A DNA stretch of 64,000 nucleotides from Vagococcus jeotgali (GCF_035918315.1 NZ_CP142146.1:372001-436000); one strand, 5' to 3'. Counted from the first letter of the stretch, positions 49,273 through 59,805 are shown. Numbers and translations are program-made. Notes: generated by a model from the letters alone, not told the origin.

Positions 49273-49350
49273 TCATCACTTTATAGAACGAAGAGAAGAT
49301 GTTAAACTAATCATAACAAGAAGAAATACTAAAGAAAGGGATAATAACAC

Positions 49351-50199
49351 GTGAAAATCAAGAAAATTCTAAATAATAATGTTGTTATTTCTGAAAATGA
49401 GTACTCTGAAGAAGTGATTGTTATGGGTAGGGGCATTGCTTTTCAAAAACAGATTGGTGACTTACTTTTAGAAGAATTAATAGATAAGGTTTTTGTCAGT
49501 GATTCGACTAAAGAAACACTAGAAATAGAAAAATTAATTACTCAAGCTGGGCCAGATATTATCGAAATAGCAAAAGAAATTATCTTACTTGCAGAAGAAA
49601 GAATAGGTCACGAGTATTCAGAAAAAGCTTATCTGAGCCTAACAGATCACCTGTTTTATGCTACTGAGCGAATGAAGGAAGGGATTTCAATACCTAACCC
49701 TTTAATTGTTGAAATTAAGAAATTTTATAGTCAAGAATACGCTATTGGGGTGACTGGGTGTCAGATGGTTAGAGACCGCTTAAATATTGATTTTCAGGAT
49801 GATGAAGCAGGGTTTATTGCGCTTCATTTGGCTAATCATATAGCTAATACGGAGAATATGACGTTAACGATTGAAAGTACTGAAATCATGCGAGATATTT
49901 TAAGGATTATTAGCCGGTATTTTGGTATTGTTTTTGATGAAGACTCCCTAAGTTATCAGCGAATGATGACGCATATTCAGTATTTTGCTCAGCGTATCTT
50001 AAAAGATGAGATCCAGGAAGAGCCAGATGAGTTTTTATATGCACTAATCCAAGGTAAGTACCCAGCTGCCTTTAACTGTAGCTTGAGGATTAGAGAATAC
50101 TTAGAAACATCAAAATCTATTACCGTTCAAGATGCTGAAGTGATCTATCTCGTTATTCATATCCACAGGGTCATTGAGCAACATAAAAAAAGAAAATAA
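49351..50199 (+). CDS. licT: BglG/LicT-family antiterminator
   Basis: RNA-binding antiterminator regulated by PTS phosphorylation. It has 282 residues: a CAT RNA-binding domain (1-55; KKILNNNVVISENE, VMGRGIAFQK), then PRD1 (about 65-170; conserved His in LTDHLFYATERM) and PRD2 (about 175-280; His in IHIHR). Start at GTG 49351 with AAAGGGA upstream. It follows bglP by 78 bases in the same direction, so it is probably autoregulated through the same RAT. Confidence 0.93.
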   Translation: MKIKKILNNNVVISENEYSEEVIVMGRGIAFQKQIGDLLLEELIDKVFVSDSTKETLEIEKLITQAGPDIIEIAKEIILLAEERIGHEYSEKAYLSLTDHLFYATERMKEGISIPNPLIVEIKKFYSQEYAIGVTGCQMVRDRLNIDFQDDEAGFIALHLANHIANTENMTLTIESTEIMRDILRIISRYFGIVFDEDSLSYQRMMTHIQYFAQRILKDEIQEEPDEFLYALIQGKYPAAFNCSLRIREYLETSKSITVQDAEVIYLVIHIHRVIEQHKKRK

Positions 50200-50210
50200 A
50201 GAGTTTTAAC

Positions 50211-50246
50211 AAAAAAGAGATGATGCCTGGTGCCATCTCTTTTTTT
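50211..50246 (+). terminator. Terminator after licT
   Basis: AAAAAAGAGATG / CATCTCTTTTTT stem, 11-base loop. Confidence 0.9.
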
Positions 50247-50267
50247 GAACTTATATTTGATTAAATT

Positions 50268-50290
50268 ATAAGTCAGACAGACTGACTTAT
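50268..50290. promoter_or_regulatory. Operator-like palindrome upstream of ydiF
   Basis: ATAAGTCAG-ACAGA-CTGACTTAT: perfect 9-base arms, 5-base spacer, 39 bases before the ydiF start, at the expected promoter. The size suits a TetR-type dimer. No regulator gene is adjacent. Confidence 0.55.
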
Positions 50291-50328
50291 GATACACTTA
50301 CCTTAATAGTGAAAAAGCGGAGGATATT

Positions 50329-52269
50329 ATGATTTTATTACAAGCAAACCAAGTTGCTAGACTCTTTGGTGAAGAAGTATTATTTGAAAACATACAATTA
50401 GAAGTACAAGATAATAGCCGGATTGCTCTTGTTGGAAGAAACGGTGCTGGCAAGTCTACCTTACTTAAGATATTAGCAGGTATTGAAGAAGCAGATAAAG
50501 GACAGGTAACTAAAGTAAAAAACTTAACAATTGGTTACCTGGATCAGCATACTGGTATTGACTCAGATAAGACTATTTGGGAAGAGATGTTAGGTGTTTT
50601 TGATCATATTCGTGATATGGAAAAAGAATTGAGACGACTTGAGCATGACATCTCAGATCCTTCTATTCAAGCAAATCCTAAAGAATACGAACAAGTACTT
50701 AAAAATTATGACGCATTGCAGCAACAGTTTAATGATTTAAACGGCTATGGTTATGAGTCTGAGATTAAGTCTGTTTTACATGGATTTCGTTTTGATGAGG
50801 CTTGGTATGACACACCTATTCAGAATTTATCTGGTGGTCAAAAAACACGTTTAGCTCTGGCTAGACTCTTACTTGAAAAGCCTAATTTACTTATACTAGA
50901 TGAGCCAACTAACCACTTAGATATTGAAACACTAGATTGGTTAGAGCAGTATTTACAGCAGTACCGTGGTGCTATTTTAATGGTTTCTCATGACCGTTAT
51001 TTCCTAGATAAAATCATACAAGAAGTTTATGATGTGAGTCGTCAAAAAGTCATTCATTATAAAGGGAATTATAGTAACTTTCTTGATCGAAAAGCTGAAA
51101 GACTAGAGCTTGAGTGGAAGGAGTATGAAAAGCAACAAGTAGAAATTTCTAAATTAGAAGACTTTGTTGCGAGAAATATTGTCAGAGCCTCCACGACTAA
51201 ACGGGCTCAAAGTAGACGTAAGCAATTAGAGAAAATGGATAAACTTGATAGGCCAATGGGAGATGAAAAGTCAGCTCACTTTCTCTTTAGACAAGAGCAA
51301 CCTTCTGGACGTGACGTATTACTTTTAGAGTCTGTAGGTGTCGGTTACGGAAACGACGTATTATCTTATCCTATTAATTTAGATATGAAAAAACAAGAAG
51401 CTATTGCTTTAGTAGGACCAAATGGTGTGGGGAAATCTACTTTACTTAAAAGTATTACAGGAGATATTCCTTTCTTAAAAGGAGAGTGTCAGCTTGGTCA
51501 CCAAGTTAACATTGGTTATTATGATCAGGAACAAAGTCATTTGACTGGAAATCAGACTGTTTTAGAAGAAATTTGGAGTGAGCATAGGACTGTACCTGAA
51601 AAAGATATTAGAACTTTACTAGGTAGTTTTCTATTTTCCGGAGAAGATGTGAAAAAGACAATTAATTTACTAAGTGGTGGGGAGCGCGCCCGTGTGGCGT
51701 TAGCCAAACTAGCTATGAAACATGATAATCTACTGATATTAGATGAGCCTACTAACCATTTGGATATTGATAGTAAAGAAGTATTAGAAAATGCTTTAAT
51801 CGAGTATGACGGGACACTATTATTTGTTTCACACGATAGGTATTTTATTAACCGAATTGCTACAGGAGTTTTAGAATTATCTAATGAGGGTAGTACCTTC
51901 TATCACGGTAATTATGACTATTATTTGGAGAAAAAAGCTGAAGAAGAAGAACGTCAAGCCCTACTAAATCCAGAGACAAGTGATGTGGTTGTGGTTGAGA
52001 CAGAAACAAAATTAAGCTATGAGGCATCCAAAGAAAAACAAAAAGAAAAACGAAAATTAGACAGACAAGTTGAAGCTCTAGAAGCACTCTTACATGAGGT
52101 TGAAGCAGAGATTGATACTGTACAAGCTAAGATGGGTGAGCCTGAGAGTTTAGAGGATCATGTGTTACTGCAAGAACTGGACAAAACTTTACAAGGTCTA
52201 TATAACAAACAAGAACAAGTATTAGAGGAGTGGGAAGAAGCTTCCCTACAACTTGAAGAATTAGAGTAG
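50329..52269 (+). CDS. ydiF: ABC-F family ATPase (YdiF-like)
   Basis: Cytosolic ABC protein without membrane domains; ABC-F members act on the ribosome as translation factors. It has 646 residues with two ATPase domains: Walker A GRNGAGKST and GPNGVGKST, signature motifs LSGGQKTRLALARL and LSGGERARVALAKL, Walker B LLILDEPTNHLD twice. The inter-domain linker (about 240-300) and a C-terminal coiled coil (about 565-640) are present. The N-terminus matches YdiF better than the antibiotic-resistance subfamilies. A palindrome in its promoter suggests control. Confidence 0.9.
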   Translation: MILLQANQVARLFGEEVLFENIQLEVQDNSRIALVGRNGAGKSTLLKILAGIEEADKGQVTKVKNLTIGYLDQHTGIDSDKTIWEEMLGVFDHIRDMEKELRRLEHDISDPSIQANPKEYEQVLKNYDALQQQFNDLNGYGYESEIKSVLHGFRFDEAWYDTPIQNLSGGQKTRLALARLLLEKPNLLILDEPTNHLDIETLDWLEQYLQQYRGAILMVSHDRYFLDKIIQEVYDVSRQKVIHYKGNYSNFLDRKAERLELEWKEYEKQQVEISKLEDFVARNIVRASTTKRAQSRRKQLEKMDKLDRPMGDEKSAHFLFRQEQPSGRDVLLLESVGVGYGNDVLSYPINLDMKKQEAIALVGPNGVGKSTLLKSITGDIPFLKGECQLGHQVNIGYYDQEQSHLTGNQTVLEEIWSEHRTVPEKDIRTLLGSFLFSGEDVKKTINLLSGGERARVALAKLAMKHDNLLILDEPTNHLDIDSKEVLENALIEYDGTLLFVSHDRYFINRIATGVLELSNEGSTFYHGNYDYYLEKKAEEEERQALLNPETSDVVVVETETKLSYEASKEKQKEKRKLDRQVEALEALLHEVEAEIDTVQAKMGEPESLEDHVLLQELDKTLQGLYNKQEQVLEEWEEASLQLEELE

Positions 52270-52295
52270 GGTATTAATTTATCGTTAAAACAAAT

Positions 52296-53786
52296 GGGTC
52301 TATAATAAATCGTGTTGATGGATAGTTTCCATTAATACGATTTTTTGTTTTTAAATACAAAAAGGAACATCCAAACATGATAAAATAAAGTCGACAAAAA
52401 CCAAATTATTAGGAGGATGTTCCCATGGATAATCATACTAGAAAATTACTTAATTTAACAGACAAATCTATTATTTTTGAAAAAGATTGGTTAACTGAGG
52501 CTACTATTAGAGGTAGACGCTCAAATATAATAAGGGGAAGACTAACGTCTCCAGACAGAATATGCCCCTCTTGTCATCAGAATACGTGTGTTAAAAATGG
52601 TACTTATACTACTAAAACACAACTACCAGAGTTTAATAGGGTCACAACTTATTTAGAACTTAAAAGAGAACGATATCTATGTAAAGAATGTCATACAACA
52701 TTCAGTGCTGATACTGCGTTAGTCGATGACTATTGTCATATATCGAAAACATTAAAGTATCAAATCGCCTTAGATTTGAAAGAAGATCGTTCAAGAAAAG
52801 AGATCGCTAGATTCCATCATGTTTCTGATAACACGGTACAACGTGTTTTATACGACTTTACCAACCACTGTCTAACCAACTTTCAACATCTACCAAAAGT
52901 ACTATGTGTCGATGAATTTAAATCAACTAAGTCATGTCAATCTGGTATGAGCTTTATTTGTGCTGATGCTGAAAGTAAAAAGATTATTGATATTTTACCA
53001 GATAGACGTCTCTTCTCTCTTATTAAGTACTTCCTGAAATACTCCAGAAAAGAGCGGTTAAAAGTGAAGTTTCTCGTCATGGATATGAATGCCAACTACG
53101 GTGGCCTTCTTAAAACTGTATTTCCACATGCAGAGATTGTGACAGATAGATTCCATATCATTCAGCATATCAATCGTTCTTTTAATCAACTAAGAATAAA
53201 AGAAATGAATCAATTAAAACGTTATGATAATGAAGAAGCAAAACAATACCGGAGAATAAAAAAATATTGGAAACTATTTTTAAAAGACTCTAGTCAATTA
53301 AGTGCCACTACATATAGTAATTATCCTCTTTTCAATAAAAGTATGACACAAGTTGGTGTCATTGAAGAACTTCTTTCCTATAACTCAACTATAAAAATCG
53401 CATATGATTATATACAAGAGTTAAAATATGCTTATGAAACAAAGGATTCAGACTTATTTTTAGAATTAACTCATTCTATCTCTAATGAGCTTCCTAAGGA
53501 ATTTAAAGCCAAATTCAAAACATTCCAAACCTTCAGGCAAGGTGTTACCAATGCTTTAAATTATTCTTATTCAAATGGTTTTTTAGAAGGAATTAACAAC
53601 CGAATCAAAGCTATCAAACGAACAGCCTATGGTTACCGAAATTTCTTAACTTTTAAGCGACGGATTTTCCTTATTCAAGGTCAATCATTTCAATTTAATT
53701 AAAAAGAAGAAGGAGGAAAAATCCCCCTTCTTCTAATGCCCTTATTTTATCAATTTTTAAATATCAACACGATTTGACGAAGAGCC
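52296..53786 (+). mobile_element. ISL3-family insertion sequence, copy 2
   Basis: 1491 bases, opposite in orientation to copy 1, with the same ends. A perfect 8-base target duplication AAACAAAT flanks it (52288-52295 and 53787-53794). Inserted between ydiF and a bidirectional terminator. Confidence 0.95.
52425..53702 (+). CDS. ISL3-family transposase (copy 2)
   Basis: 425 residues, identical in protein sequence to copy 1 at 42044. AGGAGGATG ribosome site. Zinc-binding, helix-turn-helix and DDE motifs are as described for copy 1; it appears intact. Confidence 0.95.
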   Translation: MDNHTRKLLNLTDKSIIFEKDWLTEATIRGRRSNIIRGRLTSPDRICPSCHQNTCVKNGTYTTKTQLPEFNRVTTYLELKRERYLCKECHTTFSADTALVDDYCHISKTLKYQIALDLKEDRSRKEIARFHHVSDNTVQRVLYDFTNHCLTNFQHLPKVLCVDEFKSTKSCQSGMSFICADAESKKIIDILPDRRLFSLIKYFLKYSRKERLKVKFLVMDMNANYGGLLKTVFPHAEIVTDRFHIIQHINRSFNQLRIKEMNQLKRYDNEEAKQYRRIKKYWKLFLKDSSQLSATTYSNYPLFNKSMTQVGVIEELLSYNSTIKIAYDYIQELKYAYETKDSDLFLELTHSISNELPKEFKAKFKTFQTFRQGVTNALNYSYSNGFLEGINNRIKAIKRTAYGYRNFLTFKRRIFLIQGQSFQFN

Positions 53787-53796
53787 AAACAAATAG

Positions 53797-53838
53797 AAAA
53801 AACCGAGACTAGCCCGGATAGGTCAGTTTCGGTTTTTT
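53797..53838. terminator. Bidirectional terminator before yjeM
   Basis: AAAAAACCGA / TCGGTTTTTT stem between convergent ydiF (plus ISL3) and yjeM. Confidence 0.88.
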
Positions 53839-53851
53839 ATCTACTTTGTTT

Positions 53852-55363
53852 TTAATGGATTTTACCGTTTTTTACTTTATTTTCATAGCGTTTAAATAAG
53901 ATTAGAGCAATGATTGAGAATAATACAGGTCCGGCAATTTGCCATAATGTATCTCCCCACTGTGGCCCACCTTCTCTAAATAAAGGCTCAATGATTGTAA
54001 AGATATTAGCAAAGCCAATAACAGCCACAACGATAATTGTTGATACCATATATTGTGTTTTTGTTTTATAAATACTAAATGAGTGATCAATGCTATCTTT
54101 TTTCTTGAAGGCAGGAAATGCTCCTGCTAGGAAGATATAAGGAATTGTCATAGATACATTAGTCATCAATGTTAAAATATTATAGAATGATTGAGATTCT
54201 TTACCACCAAATGATACAAGTAAAAGAATTAATACAACGATAGATCCTTGAACCCACATTGAAAATTCTGGCATACCTTTATCATTTGTTTTAACCATTT
54301 TTTCAGGCCATAATCCTTTTGGTGTTCCCTCGATAATTGTTTTAAGTGGTGAATAACTTAAAGTAAAGAATGCTCCAAGGTAAGCTAGAAACATAGTTAA
54401 ACCGGTAAATCTAGCAAAACAATTACCAATTGTAATAGCAGTTGCTTCAGATAAATGAATAGCAGTACCAAATTTATATCCTAAGTTGTTCATCAGGACA
54501 TAAGTGATGTTACCTAAGTTAACATTTTCTCCGCCTAAAATAGCATCCCAGTTAGTCGATACTCCCCATAAGAAAATAGTTAGAGCATAACCAATCGAGA
54601 TAACTAAAGCTGATAAAATAATCCCTTTGGGAAAGTTTTTCTCAGCATTTTCAGTTTTATCGACTAAACCACCAACAGCTTCTAACCCGCCATAAGCAAA
54701 AATAGCAAACACTAAAAATGAAATGGTAGCAAGAGGTGTTGTGTATCCAGCATTGGGAGAGACAATGAAACTTTTTGCTCCCTCAATTGGTTGAGCTAAC
54801 TCACCGCCATTGAAAACTAAAATAATTAAACTGATAACAATTAAAATCACATTTAATGACATGACAGCAATACCACCGGCAGATGTGATTTTTGTAATCT
54901 TATCTAAACCTTTAGATGAGAAGAATGTCACAATAAGAATAAAAATAATAGCTAATAATCCAACAGTTTCAGTAGAATTCATTCCAAAAAGTGACCACAT
55001 ACCAGTGTGATCTGATCCAGATACAGTTGTTGATAGAGTAATAAAAATTTTAGGTGCCACACTCACCATCCAGATGATGTATGAGGTATACCACATAAAA
55101 GTTCCGATAAAGGCATATTTTGCTCCAACAGATTTCTCCATCCAAGTAAACATACCACCTTTTGCAGTTTTAAAGGCTGAACCGTATTCGGCCATCATAA
55201 GTGCATAAGGAATAAAGAAAAAAAGTGCTGCTAAAATGTACCAAATAATGGCGCCATATCCCATTCTGTAAAAGGCAACAGGTGCATTACCAAAACCAAA
55301 AACCGAAGTAAAAATCATTAAGATTAACCCAATCAGGCTCATCTTTTTAGCTTGATTTGACAT
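53852..55363 (-). CDS. yjeM: YjeM-like APC permease (glutamate/GABA family)
   Basis: A 503-residue membrane transporter with about 12-13 segments. The N-terminus SLIGLILMIFTSVFGFGNAP and KGGMFTWMEKSVG match the YjeM branch of the glutamate/GABA antiporter family. Exact substrate unknown. GAGGAGCG ribosome site. A small palindrome lies in the leader, and the gene is alone between a terminator and queG's opposite end. Confidence 0.85.
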   Translation of the reverse strand: MSNQAKKMSLIGLILMIFTSVFGFGNAPVAFYRMGYGAIIWYILAALFFFIPYALMMAEYGSAFKTAKGGMFTWMEKSVGAKYAFIGTFMWYTSYIIWMVSVAPKIFITLSTTVSGSDHTGMWSLFGMNSTETVGLLAIIFILIVTFFSSKGLDKITKITSAGGIAVMSLNVILIVISLIILVFNGGELAQPIEGAKSFIVSPNAGYTTPLATISFLVFAIFAYGGLEAVGGLVDKTENAEKNFPKGIILSALVISIGYALTIFLWGVSTNWDAILGGENVNLGNITYVLMNNLGYKFGTAIHLSEATAITIGNCFARFTGLTMFLAYLGAFFTLSYSPLKTIIEGTPKGLWPEKMVKTNDKGMPEFSMWVQGSIVVLILLLVSFGGKESQSFYNILTLMTNVSMTIPYIFLAGAFPAFKKKDSIDHSFSIYKTKTQYMVSTIIVVAVIGFANIFTIIEPLFREGGPQWGDTLWQIAGPVLFSIIALILFKRYENKVKNGKIH

Positions 55364-55387
55364 AAAAACGCTCCTCTAATAATAGTT

Positions 55388-55401
55388 GTCTAGGTAGACA
55401 T
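55388..55401. promoter_or_regulatory. Short palindrome upstream of yjeM
   Basis: TGTCTA-GG-TAGACA about 25 bases upstream of the yjeM start; perfect 6-base arms. It may be an operator. Confidence 0.35.
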
Positions 55402-55550
55402 ACCTATATCCTATCAAATCAATAGATTGAATAGGGAAAAGAAATGATAATAATGTCAGATATCTTAACTACTTCTATAGTAGAACTCATGTGATTGCCA
55501 TACGAAACAAATCAAATTAACATTAAATGAGTAATTTATCATTGTTATGA

Positions 55551-56696
55551 TTATGTTTCCATTGTTTTAATCGCTTGTCTAAAGGCATTGAGAGTTTCTT
55601 CATCTGTTTCTTTATTTTTATGCTCTATTAGAAAATTTAGTATATACTGATTGTTTGGATCGATGACACTAACAGCCCAAGCTGCTATTCCTCTAATCAT
55701 AGGCCTAGGATCTTCTTCGATACACTGCAAGAGGTTAGGTAAACTACTTTTATCTTTTACATTAGCTAAGGCAATGATAGCATTTCTTTGAATCGGTTTT
55801 TTTCCACGCCATGAGCCTGCTAATATGCCAAATTGGTGTTTAAATTCTTTGTTTGAAATGGTTAATAGCGGCTTAAGTAGAGGTGTTACGATATTTGGAT
55901 CAGGCTCCATTTCAGGATGACGATGCACATCAATTCCTCTATTATAAGGACAAACTTCCTGGCAAATATCACAGCCATAAATAACACTTCTAATTTTAGG
56001 ACGAAACTCTTCAGGCATGTAGCCTTTAGTTTGAGTTTGGTAAGATAGACATCTTTTAGCATTCATTCGCCCGTCTCCTAAAAGAGCAGACGTGGGACAC
56101 TGATCAATGCACTTTGTACACTCACCGCATAAAGAGGTCATGGGTGTATCTTCTTCAAATGGAATATTTGTGATAATCTCCCCTAGATAAACATAAGAAC
56201 CAAACTCTTTTGTGATTAACAAACCATTTTTTCCAATAAAACCAAGGCCAGCCCGTTGTGCTACAGCAACATCAATCAGCTCACCAGTATCAACAAGAGG
56301 TTTAAAAGTCAACTCAATATCTGGAGTAACACTTTGGATAGATTGGATGAGTTGGGCCATTTTATCTTTTAAAATATCGTGATAATCCACACCCCAAGAA
56401 GCTCTTGCGAATTTTCCTCTTTTTTCTCCCCGTACTGATTTAAGCCTGTTAGTCATTCGTGATGGGTAAGCTAGTGCAATAGAAATAATGGATTGAGGTT
56501 TATCAAAAATTAGCTCAGGATATAATCTCTCATCAATATCTGGATGCTCAAAACCCGTGGTGTGTCCATTATTTTTTTGTTCTACTAGACTTGTTTTCAA
56601 ATGATCAAAAGGTGCAGCAGAGGTGAAGCCTATCTTATCAATACCTATCATCTGGCTTTGCTCAATAATATATCGTTTTAATTCTGCCGTATTCAT
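55551..56696 (-). CDS. queG: Epoxyqueuosine reductase QueG
   Basis: Cobalamin- and iron-sulfur-dependent enzyme doing the last step of queuosine synthesis in tRNA. It has 381 residues. Two [4Fe-4S] motifs are seen: [16 protein letters not shown] and [11 protein letters not shown]. The catalytic region includes YHDILKDKM and the C-terminal HEAT-like part has [12 protein letters not shown] and [10 protein letters not shown] repeats. Divergent from coiA. Confidence 0.94.
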   Translation of the reverse strand: MNTAELKRYIIEQSQMIGIDKIGFTSAAPFDHLKTSLVEQKNNGHTTGFEHPDIDERLYPELIFDKPQSIISIALAYPSRMTNRLKSVRGEKRGKFARASWGVDYHDILKDKMAQLIQSIQSVTPDIELTFKPLVDTGELIDVAVAQRAGLGFIGKNGLLITKEFGSYVYLGEIITNIPFEEDTPMTSLCGECTKCIDQCPTSALLGDGRMNAKRCLSYQTQTKGYMPEEFRPKIRSVIYGCDICQEVCPYNRGIDVHRHPEMEPDPNIVTPLLKPLLTISNKEFKHQFGILAGSWRGKKPIQRNAIIALANVKDKSSLPNLLQCIEEDPRPMIRGIAAWAVSVIDPNNQYILNFLIEHKNKETDEETLNAFRQAIKTMET

Positions 56697-56776
56697 CTCT
56701 TTACCTATCCTTTTATTTTTCTCACTGTATAGTATTCCTGAATTAAGTTATTTTTTCAACTCTTTTTAGCCTCTTT

Positions 56777-56784
56777 TACGAATA
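56777..56784 (+). promoter_or_regulatory. ComX/SigX (cin/com) box of coiA
   Basis: TACGAATA, the exact -10-type element read by the competence sigma factor ComX of streptococci and lactococci, with T-rich sequence upstream, 23 bases ahead of the coiA start. No good SigA -35 accompanies it. Confidence 0.7.
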
Positions 56785-56806
56785 TTTCATTAAAGAGGTG
56801 ATCCAT

Positions 56807-57955
56807 ATGTTAATTGCTTTAGAAAAAAATGGCAAGAAAATATCAAGTGATCAGGCTATGAAGGGTAAATCCTATACTTGTCCTACTTGTCATCAAGAAG
56901 TTATTTTAAAAAAAGGGAAAATTAAAATACCACATTTTGCTCATAAAACTATCACAACCTGTGATAGTTATAGCGAATCAGAATCAGCTGAACATCTTAG
57001 TGGTAAATACTTATTAGCAAAAAACTGTGAAAGGTTTGGTCTACATTATGAGTTAGAAGCTTATATTCCAAAGATTAACCAAAGGGCAGATATACTGGTA
57101 GAAAATTATCTCGTCATTGAATTTCAGTGTAGCCCTTTAAGTATTGAGCGTTTACGTGAGCGGACTAGGGCATATCAGTTATCTGGGTATGAGGTGTTTT
57201 GGGTACTAGGAGGTACGCTAAGATGCACTAGAACTATGACAGAGTTGAAAAAGCATTTATTGTATTTTAATGATGTAGACAGTTACTATCACATGGAATT
57301 AGATGTTAAACAAAATCAGTTAGGCATTAGGCGCTACATGACAAAGGTTAATAATAAAGTAAAACAACAATTTATATCATATTCTTTAAATGAACACAGT
57401 TGTTTTTGCATACTAAAAAGGGAGATACCGCTTATAAGTTATCAAATTAGTTGTGAGGTATCAATTAGTGAGTTAGTTAAGCAACAGTTAAAGTGGCAAA
57501 AACAGTTGTATTTAAGACAAGCACGTGTGTTAAAAATCCAAGAGTTTTTTTATCATCACCAAGCAAATTTATTAAGTTTGCCGGTTCATATCTATTTTCC
57601 TAGATTAACCCACCCTTTCATTGAAGAATGGGAATATGTTTTACGGTTTGTTATTAGCCAGTCCTTAAAAAAAGCAGGAGCCCTTTCGTATAAAGAGTTA
57701 TTCAACTTATGCCTTGAAACATTAGTAGATGACTACCCTTTTTCATTTATTTGTTTACCAGATTTTCAAGTAATTGATTATTGTTTGTCTCTTTATCTAG
57801 TTTATTTGCAGCATATAGGTTTTATTAGGAAAGAATCTTCCACCTATATTTGGCAAGTTAAAAAGAGTAGTGATCAAAAAATGATAGAAAAATCTTTGAA
57901 AATGAAAGTGGAATCCTTATCACTTCCATTAAAATATGATATGATTGATAAGTAA
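56807..57955 (+). CDS. coiA: Competence protein CoiA
   Basis: Late competence protein promoting recombination of imported DNA. It has 382 residues from the ATG at 56807 (AAAGAGGTGAT upstream; a GTG 9 bases earlier is less likely). Zinc-like YTCPTCHQEVILKKG, IPHFAHK, SAEHLSGKYLLA and a nuclease-like core (RADILVENYLVIEFQCSPLS) are family hallmarks. pepF follows 25 bases later and may be cotranscribed. The start is preceded by a ComX box. Confidence 0.93.
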   Translation: MLIALEKNGKKISSDQAMKGKSYTCPTCHQEVILKKGKIKIPHFAHKTITTCDSYSESESAEHLSGKYLLAKNCERFGLHYELEAYIPKINQRADILVENYLVIEFQCSPLSIERLRERTRAYQLSGYEVFWVLGGTLRCTRTMTELKKHLLYFNDVDSYYHMELDVKQNQLGIRRYMTKVNNKVKQQFISYSLNEHSCFCILKREIPLISYQISCEVSISELVKQQLKWQKQLYLRQARVLKIQEFFYHHQANLLSLPVHIYFPRLTHPFIEEWEYVLRFVISQSLKKAGALSYKELFNLCLETLVDDYPFSFICLPDFQVIDYCLSLYLVYLQHIGFIRKESSTYIWQVKKSSDQKMIEKSLKMKVESLSLPLKYDMIDK

Positions 57956-57980
57956 ACAATGAGAAGGGAGTTATTATACC

Positions 57981-59792
57981 ATGAGTGAAACAAAACAATT
58001 ACCAAATCGTTCAGAATTAAATGAGGCAACAACGTGGGATTTAACCTTGATTTTCCCATCTGATGAGGCCTTTGATGAGGCTTTTAATCAACTAAGTGAT
58101 GAGTTAACTCACGCAGCTAGTTATCAGGGAACATTAAATAGAGGATCAAAAGAATTTTTAGAGGCGATAGAGTATATTTTATCTATTTACCGTCAAACTG
58201 AAAAATTATATGTGTACTCACATTTAAAAAATGATCAAGACACAGGAAATACAACATATCAAGCATTATATGCTAGAGCAAGTGCTTTAGCGGCAAAATC
58301 TAGTGAAGCTATATCATGGTTTGATCCAGAAGTCTTAACTTTGTCAAATGACACTATTAAAGCCTATTTTGAAGAAGAAAAAGGTTTAGAAATCTATAAA
58401 CATTTTATCCATCAAATTACAGATAATAGGGAACATACTTTGTCTGAAAAAGAAGAGGCATTACTGGCTGGAGCTAGTGAAATTTTGTCAGCTTCTGGTG
58501 AGACATTCTCCGTTTTAAACAATGCAGATTTAGTTTTCCCAGTTGTGACAGATGACGCGGGAGACAAAGTTCAATTATCATCAGGACTATACGGACAATT
58601 ACTAGAAAGTACAAATCGTGAAGTGAGAAAAGAAGCCTTTGAAGCTTTATATTCTGTTTATGAACAATTCAGAAATACCTTTGCAAGTACTTTGTCAACT
58701 CATGTGAAAAAACATAACTTTAACGCAAATATTAGAAACTACTCATCAGCCCGTGAAGCAGCTTTAAGTGCTAATCATATTCCTGAATCAGTTTATGATA
58801 CATTGTTAGATGTGGTTCATGAAAACCTACCACTATTACACCGTTATGTTGAGTTACGTAAAAAGTTATTAAATGTAAGTGACTTACATATGTATGACAT
58901 GTATACACCGATTTTAGGGGATGCGCCTATTCGTTATACGTATGAAGAAGCAAAAGACAAATCACTAGAAGGGCTAACACCACTTGGTGAAGATTATTTA
59001 TCTATTGTTAAAGAAGCTTATGGTAATAGATGGATTGATGTGGTAGAAAACAAAGGTAAGAGAAGTGGGGCATACTCATCAGGAAGCTATGATACAAAGC
59101 CGTATATCTTACTAAACTGGCATGATAGCTTAAATCATTTATATACCTTAGTTCATGAAATGGGACATAGTGTGCATAGCCACTACACTAGAAGCACACA
59201 ACCTTTTGTTTATGGTGACTATTCTATTTTCTTAGCAGAAATTGCCTCAACAACGAATGAAAACTTGTTAACAGAGCATCTACTTCAAACAGAAAAAGAC
59301 CCTAAAGTGCGTGCCTTTGTATTAAATCACTATTTAGACGGGGTAAAAGGAACTGTCTTTAGACAATCTCAATTTGCTGAATTTGAGCATTTTATTCATG
59401 TTGAAGATGCTAAAGGAACACCTTTAACAAGTGATTACCTAAGTGAATATTACGCTGATTTAAATGCGAAATATTACGGGGAAGCAGTGGAGCGTGACCC
59501 AGAGATTGCTTATGAGTGGAGTCGTATTCCTCATTTCTACTATAACTATTACGTGTATCAATATGCTACTGGATTTTCAGCAGCCACAGCTTTAGCTGAT
59601 AAAATCATCAAAAAAGAAGAGGGAGCTCTAGAGCGCTACATTAATTTCTTAAAAGCCGGAAGTAGTGATTATCCGATTGATGTGATGAAAAAAGCTGGTG
59701 TTGATATGACAAAACCTGATTACATTGAAGAAACGATGACAGTCTTTGAAGATAGGTTAAATGAATTAGAATCCTTGATTGCGAAATTTTAA
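57981..59792 (+). CDS. pepF: Oligoendopeptidase F
   Basis: Cytosolic zinc metallopeptidase (M3) that degrades short peptides. It has 603 residues. The catalytic motif is LVHEMGHSVHSHY, with the third ligand Glu in FLAEIASTTNE; YNYYVYQYATGFSAA at the C-terminus is typical. AGAAGGGAG ribosome site. Downstream of coiA as in related genomes. Confidence 0.96.
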   Translation: MSETKQLPNRSELNEATTWDLTLIFPSDEAFDEAFNQLSDELTHAASYQGTLNRGSKEFLEAIEYILSIYRQTEKLYVYSHLKNDQDTGNTTYQALYARASALAAKSSEAISWFDPEVLTLSNDTIKAYFEEEKGLEIYKHFIHQITDNREHTLSEKEEALLAGASEILSASGETFSVLNNADLVFPVVTDDAGDKVQLSSGLYGQLLESTNREVRKEAFEALYSVYEQFRNTFASTLSTHVKKHNFNANIRNYSSAREAALSANHIPESVYDTLLDVVHENLPLLHRYVELRKKLLNVSDLHMYDMYTPILGDAPIRYTYEEAKDKSLEGLTPLGEDYLSIVKEAYGNRWIDVVENKGKRSGAYSSGSYDTKPYILLNWHDSLNHLYTLVHEMGHSVHSHYTRSTQPFVYGDYSIFLAEIASTTNENLLTEHLLQTEKDPKVRAFVLNHYLDGVKGTVFRQSQFAEFEHFIHVEDAKGTPLTSDYLSEYYADLNAKYYGEAVERDPEIAYEWSRIPHFYYNYYVYQYATGFSAATALADKIIKKEEGALERYINFLKAGSSDYPIDVMKKAGVDMTKPDYIEETMTVFEDRLNELESLIAKF

Positions 59793-59805
59793 ACGCTTTT
59801 AAATA

